NCBI GenBank assembly: GCA_008704415.1 | Contig: VXIS01000026.1 | Location: 62,001-126,000 of the forward strand | Origin: Sphaerosporella brunnea | Lineage: Eukaryota; Ascomycota; Pezizomycetes; Pezizales; Pyronemataceae | DNA: 64,000 nucleotides | Direction: 5' to 3' | Part shown: positions 22,816-33,339 of the stretch, piece by piece | Layout of the letters: each line of letters starts with the position of its first letter | Numbering within the stretch: the first letter of the stretch is position 1 | Position numbers and translations under genes: made by a program | Notes under the pieces: generated by a model | Databases searched by the model: none | What the model saw: the letters and a program-made list of their open reading frames with translations, nothing else | What the model was told of the DNA's origin: nothing

Positions 22816-23891
22816 ATGTGGTCACTCAACAGATTCAAGCTACGTCGCTCCGCCAGGCTCGCCTCCCGCGTGGCCACGGCTGAGATCACCCGCCTCTACA
22901 ACGTTGAAAAAATCGGCAGCGTTGCCAACAGTCGCCGCACCAAGCGTCGCAAGCAGAAAGTCAAACGTCTCAACACCCGCAAGTCGGCACCGGCTATCAA
23001 GAACCCGTCACCCCCAAACATTCGGCCCCGACCAGTTTTGATGATGAAGACGACATGAGCACCAATTACGAGATGCACGACCACATCCCTTCGTCGCAAA
23101 CTTCGTCGACCTCGTACGATGGACACAAAAGGTTCGCGGATGATTATGTCGACTTCAACGATATTCCCTCCTCGCAAATTTCCTTCAACTCGCACCGTGG
23201 AGACGAAATGTTTGCCGGTGATCAGGTGCACTTCAACGACATTCCCTCCTCGCAGATTTCCTTCAACTCGCACCGTGGAGACGAAATGTTCGCCGATGAT
23301 CAGGTGGACTTCAACGAGATTCCCTCCTCGCAGACTTACTTTAACTCGCACCGTGGAGACGAAATGTTCGCCGATGATCAGGTGGACTTCAATCACATTC
23401 CCTCCTGGCAGATTGGAGACGAAATGTTCGCCGATGATCAGGTGGACTTCAACGACATTCCCTCCTCGCAGATTGGAGACGAAATGTTCTCCGATGATCA
23501 GGTGGACTTCAACGACATTCCCTCCTCGCAAATTTCCTTCAACTCGCACCGTGGAGACGAAATGTTCGCCGGTGATGAACTGAACTCCGACGACTTCCCT
23601 CGCGAACCGAGTTTCTCAGCCTGGCAGTATGGAGACGAAATGTACGCCAATCATGACGACGAAATTCCCGCGGTCATTGGGTACGACAAATTCGATTTCA
23701 TCAACGTTGCCGATGATCAGGTTGAGGCCGACGAAGAGATCCCTTCCTCACCGCTTGACTCAGCCTCGCACGATGGACACGATATGGTCACGGACGATCA
23801 GATGCATTACGCGGACAGTTCTTCCTCGCAGGCGTCCTCGGACAGCGGCTCAAGCTCACCCGCCTCCAGTGTCGAGAATGGATGGAGATAA
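22816..23891 (+). CDS. Basic/acidic repeat protein with IPSSQ repeats, frame change inside
   Basis: ATG 22816 starts a basic region with RRSARLAS, YNVEKIGSV (reminiscent of a chromodomain start) and a lysine/arginine cluster RRTKRRKQKVKR that could act as a nuclear localisation signal. This frame runs to 23058. A second frame, open from 22908, continues to 23891 and carries an acidic region made of tandem units of about 26 residues (pattern GDEMFADDQVDFNDIPSSQ), some missing the SFNSHR part, between about 23150 and 23575. The tail is rich in Ser/Asp. The two frames overlap by 150 bases. Either a small intron of length 3n+2 lies between about 22930 and 23040 (no strong splice sites seen) or one indel has broken the gene. 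I do not know the function. A chromatin or nuclear role is a guess from the charge pattern and from the similar IPSSQASS motif next to the chromodomain pseudogene at 32.7 kb. Confidence 0.6.
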
Positions 23892-24156
23892 GGAATCGGT
23901 TTTCTTGTGGAATAGTGTGGGATGATGAGAGCGGGTCTTGTTATCTAGACCAAAACAGCACGCGTGTATGCTTAACGTAAAATGTACCAGGGTTGAAAAC
24001 CAGAGCAAGATGTGCTGTGAACAAAGTTAGATTCTATGCCGTCGTAACCTTTTCTATCGCGATGTAGTACCTGTTGGTTATAATTATAACTGTGATAAAA
24101 GATCAACACCCCCGCCCCCGCGGAAGTACAAAGACAATACTGCCGAGACAAGAGTA

Positions 24157-24689
24157 AATCAACGATTCGCCACGGGCAGACCACCAAGCAAGCAGAACCC
24201 AGCAAGCGAATCGGGAGCAGTAGCACAATCCAGCGCCAGCGACGACCAGCCCTCTGCCTCAAACCGAGACATCACCAAGCGTACACGCCGCGGCGACCTG
24301 CAGCCAGTTGAAACAAGTGGTCACGCGCCACCAGTGAACACTGTACCAAACCCACAACGGCAACCTGAAATGCCATGAGAACGCAAGTTCGAGCTTCAAA
24401 TGTATGTTCCGCCGAGTACAATGAGATTCTTGCCAAATACTCACGTGGAACCAGTCCACAGTCCAGCAACGGGAAGCGGCAGCGACCTTTCATCGTAGTA
24501 GGCTTGGACGAAAAGAAGCGCAATGTGAAAAAGTTGGGGTGTAGATTCTGTTACCTGCAGTGGCATTTAAGAATCGATGACAGAAACCAACTGTTCAACT
24601 GCGGAGCGATAACGGCGCTACAGGTAACCGCACGAAGCGATATGTCCAGTTACTATGAACGATATATTTTGGATCTGCAGCAACGCTAA
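24157..24689 (+). pseudogene. Unrecognised coding remnant
   Basis: One plus-strand frame across about 24157-24378 has protein-like composition (rich in Ser, Gln, Pro and Arg, ending QPEMP). A second frame at 24375-24689 continues with about 100 residues, including a Cys-x-x-Cys. They are offset by a frame change at about 24378. A zinc-binding DNA-binding domain is possible but unproven. No start codon or splice sites were found. Confidence 0.25.
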
Positions 24690-24699
24690 TGTGAACAGG

Positions 24700-25825
24700 T
24701 CAAAATCTTCGGAAATGACTGGCTATATTAGTTGAAGGCTGGGAAACGACGATGGAAGCGCATAGCAGAGACGGACGAGCACGATGGTGTTTCTGCAGGG
24801 TCTGATGTTCGACATACCCACTGTGCCAGAGCACATATCAGGATGCAATGAGCGAAACGGCCTTGAGTTACCCTTCACCGTGCTTATATTGCTTTATGCG
24901 CAAGTCAAAGGTATACTCAAGTTGGCTACTATATTCTGTTATTCCGTGAGCTTCCTATACGTGCAATTCCATTACCTTGTGCACTGAAACCAAGAACACA
25001 AACGAACAACCTTGATAACGTCTAGTGTGATGTCAACGACGACCTAAACTTGCCATAGTTCCAATCCAAAATGGACCGCTTTGCCGTCGTCTTTCCAAAA
25101 AACCAAGCTATACCAAGAACAATGGTTCACGATATAGGTAACAAGGTCCACCAATATAGTTAGCAAGTCTTCGAGCAGTGCCCACAAGAACGCAATTGCA
25201 TTGCCAACGAAACTCAACTATCGCGTGGTAGCTGGACGATCCGTGGCGACCGCTCAATGGCACCACGACCAAGAAGAACAGACAACCAAGTTTCTTGAGA
25301 ATGCCGATGAGTTGATGCAAGACTGTAACGAGCTGTTGGTTAACATCCAAAGAGTTTCGTTGTGTATAAGGATAGAGTCACACCAGCTTCCGCATAATCT
25401 GCACGCTAGTGTAACCCAAAGCCTCGACCAGAGTCGGATTATGTATAAGTGACGGCAGCTGGATAAAATTTACACACTTTTGCCGTCTGGTAAACAAATA
25501 TAGTCCAAAAACTGTACCAGGAAAACACACAACGGACCAAGAAATGCGTATCGCGATTCTGTTGGACACATTAATGGTCCAACCTTCGGTAGCCAAACAA
25601 CTTGACACCGGTTGAGGCCAACCAGAAGGCCTCCTCACCCCAACGACATCGCAAAGTATCGCCGGAGAAACTAGTGCTAGTTGCGGTGCGGAGTTGCTGT
25701 TGCTGCATGATTTCAACTGTAATATTGAGTGTCGTCGCGTTGTGGCGTTGCGTTGCGGCTCCCTGTTGAGACTCTGTGTTGCGGCTGTGGGTGACCTTGT
25801 CGTGCGGGGAACCGCAATCACGCGG
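24700..25825. other. No supported gene
   Basis: AT-richer than its surroundings, with frequent stops in all frames. About 30 codons near 25530-25612 weakly resemble a helix-turn-helix of Tc1-like transposases, but not enough to call. Confidence 0.3.
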
Positions 25826-25827
25826 AC

Positions 25828-25836
25828 TATAAAAAG
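25828..25836 (+). promoter_or_regulatory. Strong core promoter without a clear gene
   Basis: The sequence CTATAAAAAGG is followed by a CT-rich initiator region and a long pyrimidine-rich leader. The first ATG with a reasonable context (about 26040) opens only 13 codons before a TAA. The promoter is convincing but its gene seems to have been cut off, possibly at about 26055-26090. Confidence 0.4.
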
Positions 25837-26321
25837 GAGCCTTCGCTTCCCCTTTGTTGTTTGCTTCCTTCCCGTTCACTGAACCTTCGTATTTCAATCT
25901 GAACGCCTCTGTTCCACTCTGAACCCTGGACCTCGTGCACAGCGGCTCTCGTCTGTCCTCCCGGATCTCGTCTTAGCTCCCTGCGGACGCCAGTACCTTG
26001 GACCCCTCCAGTCTGCCCCTGACCGTCTGCGTCGCAAAGATGTCCATCCAATGTGTTGAATGGCATGCAGGAAGGTTATAAGAACGTTGTAAGGAAGAGA
26101 CCGAAAGTATCTGACCAGGTAATAGTGGACACCGGCAGATTCTTCGCACTCGGGCGTTCCGGGAATGGATGTTTCTTTTTGCACTGGCCTGAAGCAGTCG
26201 CCCCGTTTAGACGCTTCTGGAGTGATTCAATCCGCGGGAGAGCTTCGCAATCGTGGGTGCTTTATGAACTTCCGGTGCCGGGTCTTGCGCCGTATCAAGG
26301 TCCTTCCCCTGATCAAAATAA

Positions 26322-26827
26322 GGGTGCGTTTGGTTCCCGGCTTGGACCACAATCCGGGGCGCTAGACCATGGTCGCAACGAGCACATGATTTCGCGGATT
26401 CGGTGACTGTTTGGTTGCATCACAACGTGATTCCGCGGACCATGGTTCCCGCGGGTCCTGACCATTCGAAAAAAATCGAATCTACCTCCGCGCGGACCAC
26501 GATCCAACTGCCACAAGCACCCGCAACCACAACCACCGGCAACAAGCACCCCCAACCACAACCACGCGCGATGTCCTCCCAGCTGGAAAAAGCAGAGTGG
26601 GACCGCACCAAGGATCGGTTTCTTCTAAAGTCAACGCGAAAGCAGGTGCACCAGGGAAAAAGGGCGCAGAGCGGGTTTAAAAAGGAGGCAGCGGTGCCGC
26701 ATCATGACTGTGGTCGCACGCTGTTTGGCTCACAGGCAAATGACGTTTGCGCAACCGTAGTTTCACGTCATGGATCATAGTTTGTCTGAACCACAGTTTA
26801 CCCGACCACAGGCATCCAAACGCACCC
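26322..26827 (+). mobile_element. PIF/Harbinger-type non-autonomous element
   Basis: The TIRs GGGTGCGTTTGG (left) and the inverse of CCAAACGCACCC (right) are flanked by TAA on both sides (26319-26321 and 26828-26830). The 3-bp TWA target and the GGGTGCGTTTGG-type ends are characteristic of PIF/Harbinger and its Tourist-like MITEs. At 506 bp it has no room for the transposase, but it keeps part of the element's second gene (Myb-like). Confidence 0.88.
26571..26780 (+). pseudogene. Harbinger Myb/SANT-like protein, N-terminal fragment
   Basis: From ATG 26571 the residues MSSQLEKAEWDRTKDRFLL and GKRAQSGFKKEA match the start of the trihelix Myb/SANT-like domain that partners the Harbinger transposase (pattern W...D..LL....GKR...GFKKEAW). 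That protein binds DNA and helps import the transposase. Homology ends after about 42 residues and the rest runs into the right end of the element. The frame extends upstream to 26403 without a recognised domain. Confidence 0.65.
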
Positions 26828-27245
26828 TAACCTGCATCAGCCAAATGCAATCCAGCTTTTGCAGCATAGTCCCTATCCGGGTCATATCCCAAAGGTTTGA
26901 GAGGTGGATAGTGTGCAGTGTTTCAACTACTCACTGCCAATGCTACAGGCACACACATCGTAATATCACCATTGTTGGGCCTTATTAAGGAAGTAGTTTG
27001 TGCGGGCCAACCGCCGACGCACCGCGATGCTTACGTTTTACCAGTTTCGGTTCATGAAGGCGATCGGGGTTGCCTTTACTGCGCTAACAGGAGAGGCTTT
27101 ACCTCGCAATCAAGGACCGTGGAAGGAGATTGATGCAGGAAAATATCATTGTTATCTGCCTCGCTGGATATTGCTTCAACACCATTCGCTGTCACAGCAG
27201 GCACGGGTGATCCTCTGGCGACAAAGGGTCACGGGAACGTTCCAG

Positions 27246-27998
27246 CCTTACCATCGCCGAGAACAAACAACGGGTACAGCGATTGGCTGTGGTCCATTTG
27301 CTGGTCACAGAGCGAAACGCAGGTGCGCAAATGTAATGTGTTGAGGGTGCCGCTGCGGTTACGATATGCCGGGAGGTAATCAAGCTATCGGCCTTATGGT
27401 TCTGTTACCTTTTGGGGTGGGTGGCACGGTGCTATATTGATGCACAGACGGATAGTGAGTGCAAATCGGACATCCTACCGTCGAACTATCCAAAGCGCGC
27501 GTACTTTCGCGCGCCTCCGCGGCTCGCGTCTGTCTCCTGCCACCCGACCCGGCAGGCGCGCTGGTTCGCTTGGCCTACCAGCTCCATGCAAATTCTGGCG
27601 GTTTCGTCCCTTTGAGCCTTTGCCTTACCATCGCCGAGAACAAACAACGGGTACAGCGATTGGCTGTGGTCCATTTGCTGGTCACAGAGTGAAACGCAGG
27701 TGCGCAAATGTAATGTGTTGAGGGTGCCGCTGCGGTTACGATATGCCGGGAGGTAATCAAGCTATCGGCCTTATGGTTCTGTTACCTTTTGGGGTGGGTG
27801 CCACGGTGCTATATTGATGCACAGACGGATAGTGAGTGCAAATCGGAAATCCTACCGTCGAACTATCCAAAGCGCGCATACTTTCGCGCGCCTCCGCGGC
27901 TCGCGTCTGTCTCCTGCCACCCGACCCGGCAGGCGCGCTGGTTCGCTTGGCCTACCAGCTCCATGCAAATTCTGGCGGTTTCGTCCCTTTGAGCCTTT
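27246..27998 (+). repeat. Tandem duplication, 2 x 377 bp
   Basis: 27246-27622 is repeated at 27623-27998 with about four substitutions and no indels. Each unit contains a small GC hairpin (GCGCGCG TACTTT CGCGCGC in unit 1, about 27497). The near-identity means a recent duplication. The unit is not a recognised transposon and neither junction has a target duplication. Frames open in both units are simply duplicated. Confidence 0.95.
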
Positions 27999-28416
27999 AT
28001 AGTTCACAACGCTCCGTGACTCCGCCGCTTTCCCTCCATTCAAGTTGTCAGTCGCCGCGACCGGTGCCAAAGGCGATGGTGATATCTTCTACGGCCAGCG
28101 CGGCGATGCTGGCAACCATGCCAACGATTGCGGGTCGACCACACTCGAATACGGAGACTGCGAGTGTCATTCAAGGAGTTCTGAACGAGAGGTTTGGCGC
28201 AAAATACAATCTGGCCGCCAATGACGCGTGCTTCTGCGGCCCGCACGCTGCATTTGCAGCTGTTCAGCTGTTCTCTTTCACCGCGGGCTTCGTTGTGGGT
28301 GAGACACAGAGAGAACATTGACGGGTCTATCCTTGTGCCGCTTACCTTGGTCAATGCCAGGACTGAGGTCCCACGGTCAGCAATCCACCTTCGATTGTTC
28401 CTCAGAGAGGACCACG

Positions 28417-28635
28417 TGTTGGAAACTGGCTTTCTAGGCATGGTTAAGGCATGGATAAGGACGAGTAAGAGCGAGTGCTTGGAGTAGTGATATGCTATGA
28501 TGGAGGAGCGAATGACGCTTGGAAGAGTATATATACACGCCTAGATAGCCTCTTAGAGCGTAACAAGACAATCACCTTTCCCATCGTCTACGACCCCACC
28601 TACGTTTGCCCTCCACACCTAGACTATTTTCAACA
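28417..28635 (+). repeat. 5' LTR of the copia element
   Basis: 219 bp, TG...CA ends. A TATATATACACG box about 115 bases in fits an LTR promoter. Confidence 0.93.
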
Positions 28636-28647
28636 GGTTATGAGCCC
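28636..28647 (+). promoter_or_regulatory. Primer-binding site, half-tRNA iMet type
   Basis: GGTTATGAGCCC directly abuts the LTR. It is complementary to the anticodon stem-loop region of initiator tRNA-Met, not to its CCA end. Confidence 0.8.
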
Positions 28648-28708
28648 GGAGCGTTTCTACTAGCCAAAACCAATCCGACGCAAGATATGTTCAAGCACGC
28701 GAACGGAC

Positions 28709-29167
28709 ATGAGACGCCTGCTTCGCGCGATCGACGCGTGGGATATAGTCAACGGCGATGAAGATGAACCTCCTATCCCAGAAACTCTCGCAGCCGCCCA
28801 GACCATTATAGACGCACTGTTTGAAGACGAACGACTGCGATCTATACGAAAGCAATCCGATGCAGCCGCCGAACCTCTTGCTTGCAATGCTAGTCTTACT
28901 CGACACTCGCCACAGTGGTTCCAACTCTGGCAGAGACCCACTCATACCACCGATCAACGCTGGTCCAAGAACCAAACGACGAGGGGTAAACGTCGACGCG
29001 TAAACACGCTTGACTCCGATCATTCTATCTGCTACTACTGCGGTCTCCCTAGTCATGGAGTCCCGAAATGTCCTGTTAAGCAGAGAGGGATTGCTGCTCG
29101 ACAGAGGCTTAAGAAGTCCGACAACGCTGTCGCCTGTCAATTACGTTGTCCGGCTCGGAGATCATAA
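28709..29167 (+). pseudogene. Copia gag fragment with zinc knuckle
   Basis: 152 residues from ATG 28709. Cys108, Cys111, His116 and Cys121 form a CX2CX4HX4C knuckle (CYYCGLPSHGVPKC), the RNA-binding signature of Gag nucleocapsid domains. The N-terminal part is acidic and includes the end of the Gag UBN2-like region. Gag normally continues into protease in the same frame, but here the frame is lost after the knuckle and homology jumps to another frame. Confidence 0.8.
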
Positions 29168-29381
29168 TCAAATAAACGTCCACCAAGCCGGCTTTGTCTC
29201 CGTCAACGACGTCCTTCTCTACTGCCTACCTGAATTCAGACTATCCTTGATATCCGTCTCTCAGGTAGATCTCCTCACGAGAGTACACGACGATCTCCTA
29301 ACGAGACTATACAACGATCCGTATCTAAACTCGAAGACGATCCTAGAAGCGACGAGGGACGACGGCCTCTATAAGGTCTAA
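29010..29381 (+). pseudogene. Copia protease/GAG-pre-integrase remnant
   Basis: In this frame, offset from gag, VRLGDHNQINV and LPEFRLSLISVSQVD match the block after the protease active site in copia polyproteins (consensus '...LYVPEFRLSLISVSQL'), followed by DDGLYKV at the start of the GAG-pre-integrase region. The catalytic Asp-Ser/Thr-Gly is not visible, so part of the protease is deleted. Integrase is missing downstream. Confidence 0.75.
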
Positions 29382-29925
29382 ATTCAGGCCGAAGCGCATA
29401 TTACGACCCGATCCGGGCTACAGACGTCACTGTCTAACAGGACTACTCCGTTGCTACCTGACGAGACCGATTTGTCACTACCTGGCAAGACCAAACTGTC
29501 ATTGCCTGACCAGGCAAACCTGTGACTACCTGACAACGGATTCAGTACGAAAAGAGCGTTTTACGCTCCAGTACTATCCTTAGTACGAAAAGAGCGTTTT
29601 TACGCTGCAGTACAATGAAAGCTAGGCTAAGTGTGAAAAAAGAGCCCCCGAATGCCGCAAAAACGTCTTAGACAGCGAAAAATCACCGCTAATCCTTCTT
29701 AGAAGATCAGACTCGGCCGAACCATGCCTAACGTCTAAACCAGAGAGAAACCCAAACTAGAGCATCTTCGACGATTCGGAGGCACTGCCTACTAATACAT
29801 CCTGAAAGAGCCAATGACGATGACACCGAATTCCCAGGCGAATTAGGAGAAGATGCCATCGACCGAATCAGACAACGATGACATTGACGGATCGGTCAAC
29901 GATGACGTAGACGGATCAGACAACA

Positions 29926-30480
29926 ATGACATCGACGACTCGGCCTATAAGACCAACCAACGATCGGAACTCACCACGAGCGGCGAATGCAATCATAGTC
30001 GAGAAGGCAAATCGAGGGAGGGGTGACTATACCGATCCAATTTCCCTTCTCTGTGAACCAGACCCTATCTCGCTCGAAGAAGCTATGACCAGCTCTCACA
30101 AAGCCTCTTGGATTGACGCTATGAAAGAGGAATGGAAGTCGTTACTAGACATCTTCACCTTTGACTTCAACGGACCCGAAAACGCAACCTCAAAAACGCG
30201 CAAGAGACCTCACCAATGGATGTAAACGTCGATCTCGATAATCCTCTATGCGGCGCCAAGCTGGTGTCAGATCGGACTTTCTATCAGTCAATGATTGAAT
30301 CACTCATCGGACTTCGAAATACGGACTACACTTCTCAAGCTTCATCCAACAGCCGGATACAAGCTCCATCCAGCAGCTGAGCATGATGGTATTCGCAGAC
30401 TCCGACTGGCCTGGAAGCACCGGAAGCAGAAAAGTCGAGGAGGAGGATACGTATTTCAGATGAATGATAAGGGCCAGCTT
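29926..30480 (+). pseudogene. Copia RT start and RNase H remnants
   Basis: EPDPISLEEAMTSSHKASWI and then AMKEEWKSLLD (about 30055-30150) match the entry of copia reverse transcriptase. The palm with its YVDD is gone. Around 30385-30480 the frame FADSDWPGST, then after a frame change KSRGGGYVFQMN, matches the RNase H block 'SDADWAG...KS.SGYVF'. Several hundred codons between the two are missing. Between gag and this part, 29459-29620 holds short imperfect tandem repeats. Confidence 0.75.
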
Positions 30481-30885
30481 GCTCAGATGGGACTCGCGAA
30501 GCGCAACGGCTACGACGTCTGCGAAGCGATATTGAGCGCTCGATCGACTACGCAATTCCGACAAGCAGCGACAACCTTGCCGACGTCATGAAAGTGGCCT
30601 ATGGCAGAGCGTTGGAAGGCTTAGATAGGCGGCTACGGACAACATTTTTCCCCTGAAGGTATCAGGAGACAGGGTTTTTTAGATGGAAGTGCCGTAGCGC
30701 CCGGAGGTTATATGCAGGTCATGTCTCATATGATGGTTATTTGGGACGCGCTGGCACCACGGTCTTATACCTCCTATCGAAAGCGCTTCTGATCGCTCGG
30801 CATCAGACGCTTACCGAAACGCTCGGTCTTTACGAGATCAAAGGTTAGACGAGACGTTTTCGACACTGCCTACAAAGAGGGGGAG

Positions 30886-31104
30886 TGTTGGAAACTGCCT
30901 TTCTAGGCATGGTTAAGGCATGGATAAGGACGAGTAAGAGCGAGTGCTTGGTGTAGTGATATGCTATGATGGAGGACCGAATGACATCATGGTGACGCTG
31001 GGAACAGTATATATACCCGCCTGGATAGCCTGTTAGAGCGTAACAAGACAATCACCTTTCCCATCATCTAAGACCCCGCCTACGCACCTAGAATATTTTC
31101 AACA
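30886..31104 (+). repeat. 3' LTR of the copia element
   Basis: 219 bp, near-identical to the 5' LTR except for small indels near its middle and end. Followed by CCACG. Confidence 0.93.
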
Positions 31105-31288
31105 CCACGCACATATGAAGTACCTTCAGTCGGTTCCGCGGCCGGTAGCCACCTGGCAGAGATGCGCCACCATCGTTCTGTCAAGGCGGCATAGGCAGCA
31201 GAGCGTTTCCGGAAATCAGTTCCTCCTACGAATATCAAGACCGTTATGGCTGCCGCTTCCAACCAATGACCGCTGAATCACGCCAGCA

Positions 31289-31615
31289 ATGACACCTCCG
31301 GGCCCGGTCGATCCGACCTTTGATTCAGCTGAGCTGACAGCAAGCAGCTCGGCTCCGAGCTTCGGCAACCTCCAACAGCCGAGAATGCACCGGATTCTCG
31401 GTTCCCACCACTCGCATGCAAAACGTCGACGCCATGGCACGATCAGTGCACGCTTACCCCTCGTCGTTGAACTTGCTGACGCCGATGCAAAGCCCAGGAA
31501 GCAAGACGCCAGTGCAGAGGTGGCCGCGGCTGAGGCGGTCACCGTCATCGAACATTCTCCTGTCGAAGTTGACCATGCTGACCTTGAAGCATACTATCCT
31601 CATGTCGCACCTTGA
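31289..31615 (+). CDS. Unknown small protein next to copia 3' LTR
   Basis: ATG 31289 opens 108 residues with high G/C at third positions. It begins MTPPGPVDPTFDSAELT and has a basic patch KRRRH in the middle and an acidic, Ala/Val-rich C-terminal third. The 3' end runs into a 28-bp tandem repeat that encodes its last residues (YPHVAP). I recognise no domain. It starts 185 bp after the copia LTR, so it may be the 3' part of a gene split by the insertion. Confidence 0.35.
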   Translation: MTPPGPVDPTFDSAELTASSSAPSFGNLQQPRMHRILGSHHSHAKRRRHGTISARLPLVVELADADAKPRKQDASAEVAAAEAVTVIEHSPVEVDHADLEAYYPHVAP

Positions 31616-31666
31616 AGCTCACTATCCTCATGTCGCACCTTGAAGCTCACTATCCTCATGTCGCAG
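31583..31666 (+). repeat. 28-bp tandem repeat, three copies
   Basis: Units start CTTGAAGC at 31583, 31611 and 31639 and end CATGTCGCA. Copies two and three are identical apart from the last base. Confidence 0.95.
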
Positions 31667-31730
31667 CTCCCGGTCTCCGCAGAAGTAGCCGCGAACTGGC
31701 AAGCGCTGCAAATTATGCAGTAGCATGAGA

Positions 31731-31746
31731 GGGGGGGGGGGGGGGG
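31731..31746 (+). repeat. G homopolymer of 16
   Basis: An uninterrupted G run. Its length is uncertain in any assembly. Confidence 0.9.
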
Positions 31747-32289
31747 ATCTTTGGTGGACACGCGCGGTCAGGTTCCAACAGTCAAAGAGGAACGGTCCAC
31801 GGCGCACGTTGCCAGTCTCCGTGGGGTGTGGAATAAACATGTTGCTTTGGGCGTACCCTCAAATGTCCCGGCGCAGTGTGAGTTCAATCAGCCGTGACAT
31901 GCTCGCGTCAAGGATATATCGCAGTGGTTTTCAGGCAGCCGCTCAACTGCACGAACGCGCCGCAGGGTGGTGCCGCTGCCCCTAGGCGCGCAGGCCCGCG
32001 GTAGTCCGCGATGTTTGGATAGTCCGTAGGAAGGATTTCCGCAGTGCAAACGCCTACACCGGCCGATAAAGACAGCGAGAGTTATACAATAATTAACGAC
32101 TACCGACAAATCCCTATTTCACCAGACAGCACGCATTATTCGATGGATTGCTTTCCGCAAGAAGAAAATCGTGCAGTCAAAGAACGCATCGCACTTTGCT
32201 AAGAAACAAAACAAACACAAACGAACACCGCAACGCCTTTTTGCACTTCTGCCTGCCCTGCCCTTTTCATGCATCCCCGTTGAGCCTGG

Positions 32290-33240
32290 TGGGCAAACAC
32301 CACCGCTTGCGAGCATCCTCGCTTTCCTTCCGCGATTTCTCTCGCGCCTCAATCTCCTCTCACGACTCCGCCCACTCCTGCGAGATTTCTACGGGGACAC
32401 GCTCCCACTCCCACTCTCGCTTGCCGTTGGGATCGAGATCCGGTGAGGCAGTCTTTGCCGAGGCGGTGTCCTTGGTCGCGGCCTTGCTGCTACTGGGCGC
32501 GTTGTTCTTGGTGGGGGGCCTTGCTGCCGCTGGACGCGTTGTTGTTGCTCGTGAATGTGTCGTGTCAGTGCAGCCACTCAGCAATCATCTGCCAACCATC
32601 CTCATCGACATCCTCGTCGCAGGACCAGCGAGAGGCGGTTGTGCTGCTGGTGAAGGTTGTGCTGCCGGCTGAAGAAGCCTGTGAGGAAGGAATGTCGTCG
32701 CCCTCTTTCTGATCATCGGTGGTCATATGGTATCCATCTCGTGCGTGTATTCTTCAGACACCGGAGGTGGCTTGTTCCCAGGACCGGTGAGCTCACCCCC
32801 CTGGCGTGTGAGATCCTCGGGGTGGTTGCGCGCTTCGTGGAATCGATCAGCGTATTACGTTCCACAGCAGGCTCCGCGCGGGCTCGTCCTCACCCGTCCA
32901 CTTTATCAGGTACTCCAGCTCGCCGCCATTCATCCGGGAGTCCTAACTGCATCCTGAAACCATTTTCCCGCGCCGCTGACCTCCACAGACACTGCTCGTA
33001 ATCCTGCTTGTGCTCGGTCCCGCGCCGAATCTTTTCAGAGGTCCACCGCACTGGCGTGGATTCGCAAAACCAAGACCACACGGGTCTACAGTCTGTTCCT
33101 AGATCGCCAGGTTGAAGTTGCGGTAGGGAGTGATCGTGTCCTGCCAGGCAAACACTTGTATGTGGTGCATCTGCAACCTCCATGCCACAATCTGCGCCAA
33201 AAAAAGTGTCCTCCATGCTCGGCGTCGTGGCTTCGAGCAT
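32290..33240 (-). pseudogene. Chromodomain protein gene, decayed
   Basis: On the minus strand, a frame at about 32945-32845 reads DSRMNGGELEYLIKWTGEDEP, whose core ELEYLIKWTG is a chromodomain strand (a methyl-lysine histone reader). Stops occur before DSR and after about 28 residues. Just upstream, 33240-32890 encodes a coding-like segment (ARENGF, EKIRRGTEHKQDYEQCL) in another frame. Downstream, an ORF at 32726-32565 begins MTTDDQKEGDDIPSSQASS, close in style to the repeats of the protein at 22816-23891. Then comes a charged region (32584-32290) with KREWEWERVPVEISQEWAES and, after a stop, a Glu/Arg helix. The pieces have the order of one chromodomain protein with an acidic linker and a coiled tail, broken by several frame changes. 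Some breaks may be introns. Confidence 0.5.
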
Positions 33241-33339
33241 GGGCAGCTTGCCCGGTGTGCTGCTGCCGATTGTGGCTGGTTGCGCGAGTCAACGGTGGAT
33301 GCGTCGTCGAAACTCGGCGGCGAGGGATAGGGTGAGGAT

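Larger units (their letters stand above)
28417..31104 (+). mobile_element. Ty1/copia retrotransposon, complete ends, internally deleted
   Basis: Two 219-bp direct LTRs, 28417-28635 and 30886-31104, start TGTTGGAAA and end TTTTCAACA. The target duplication CCACG is perfect (28412-28416 and 31105-31109). The primer-binding site GGTTATGAGCCC begins right after the 5' LTR and is complementary to the anticodon arm of initiator tRNA-Met, the half-tRNA priming known for copia and Ty5. A polypurine tract AAAGAGGGGGAG precedes the 3' LTR. The 2250-bp interior keeps pieces of gag, protease, RT and RNase H but is less than half of a full copia interior, so the element is non-autonomous. The LTRs differ at a handful of positions and by a few short indels. 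Confidence 0.95.

Noticed and set aside
25529..25612. Tc1/mariner-like helix-turn-helix
   Set aside because: About 30 residues of weak resemblance, no catalytic DDE block and no TIRs.
27246..27998. Repeats resembling a CRISPR array
   Set aside because: Only two long, near-identical units without spacers, in a eukaryotic context.
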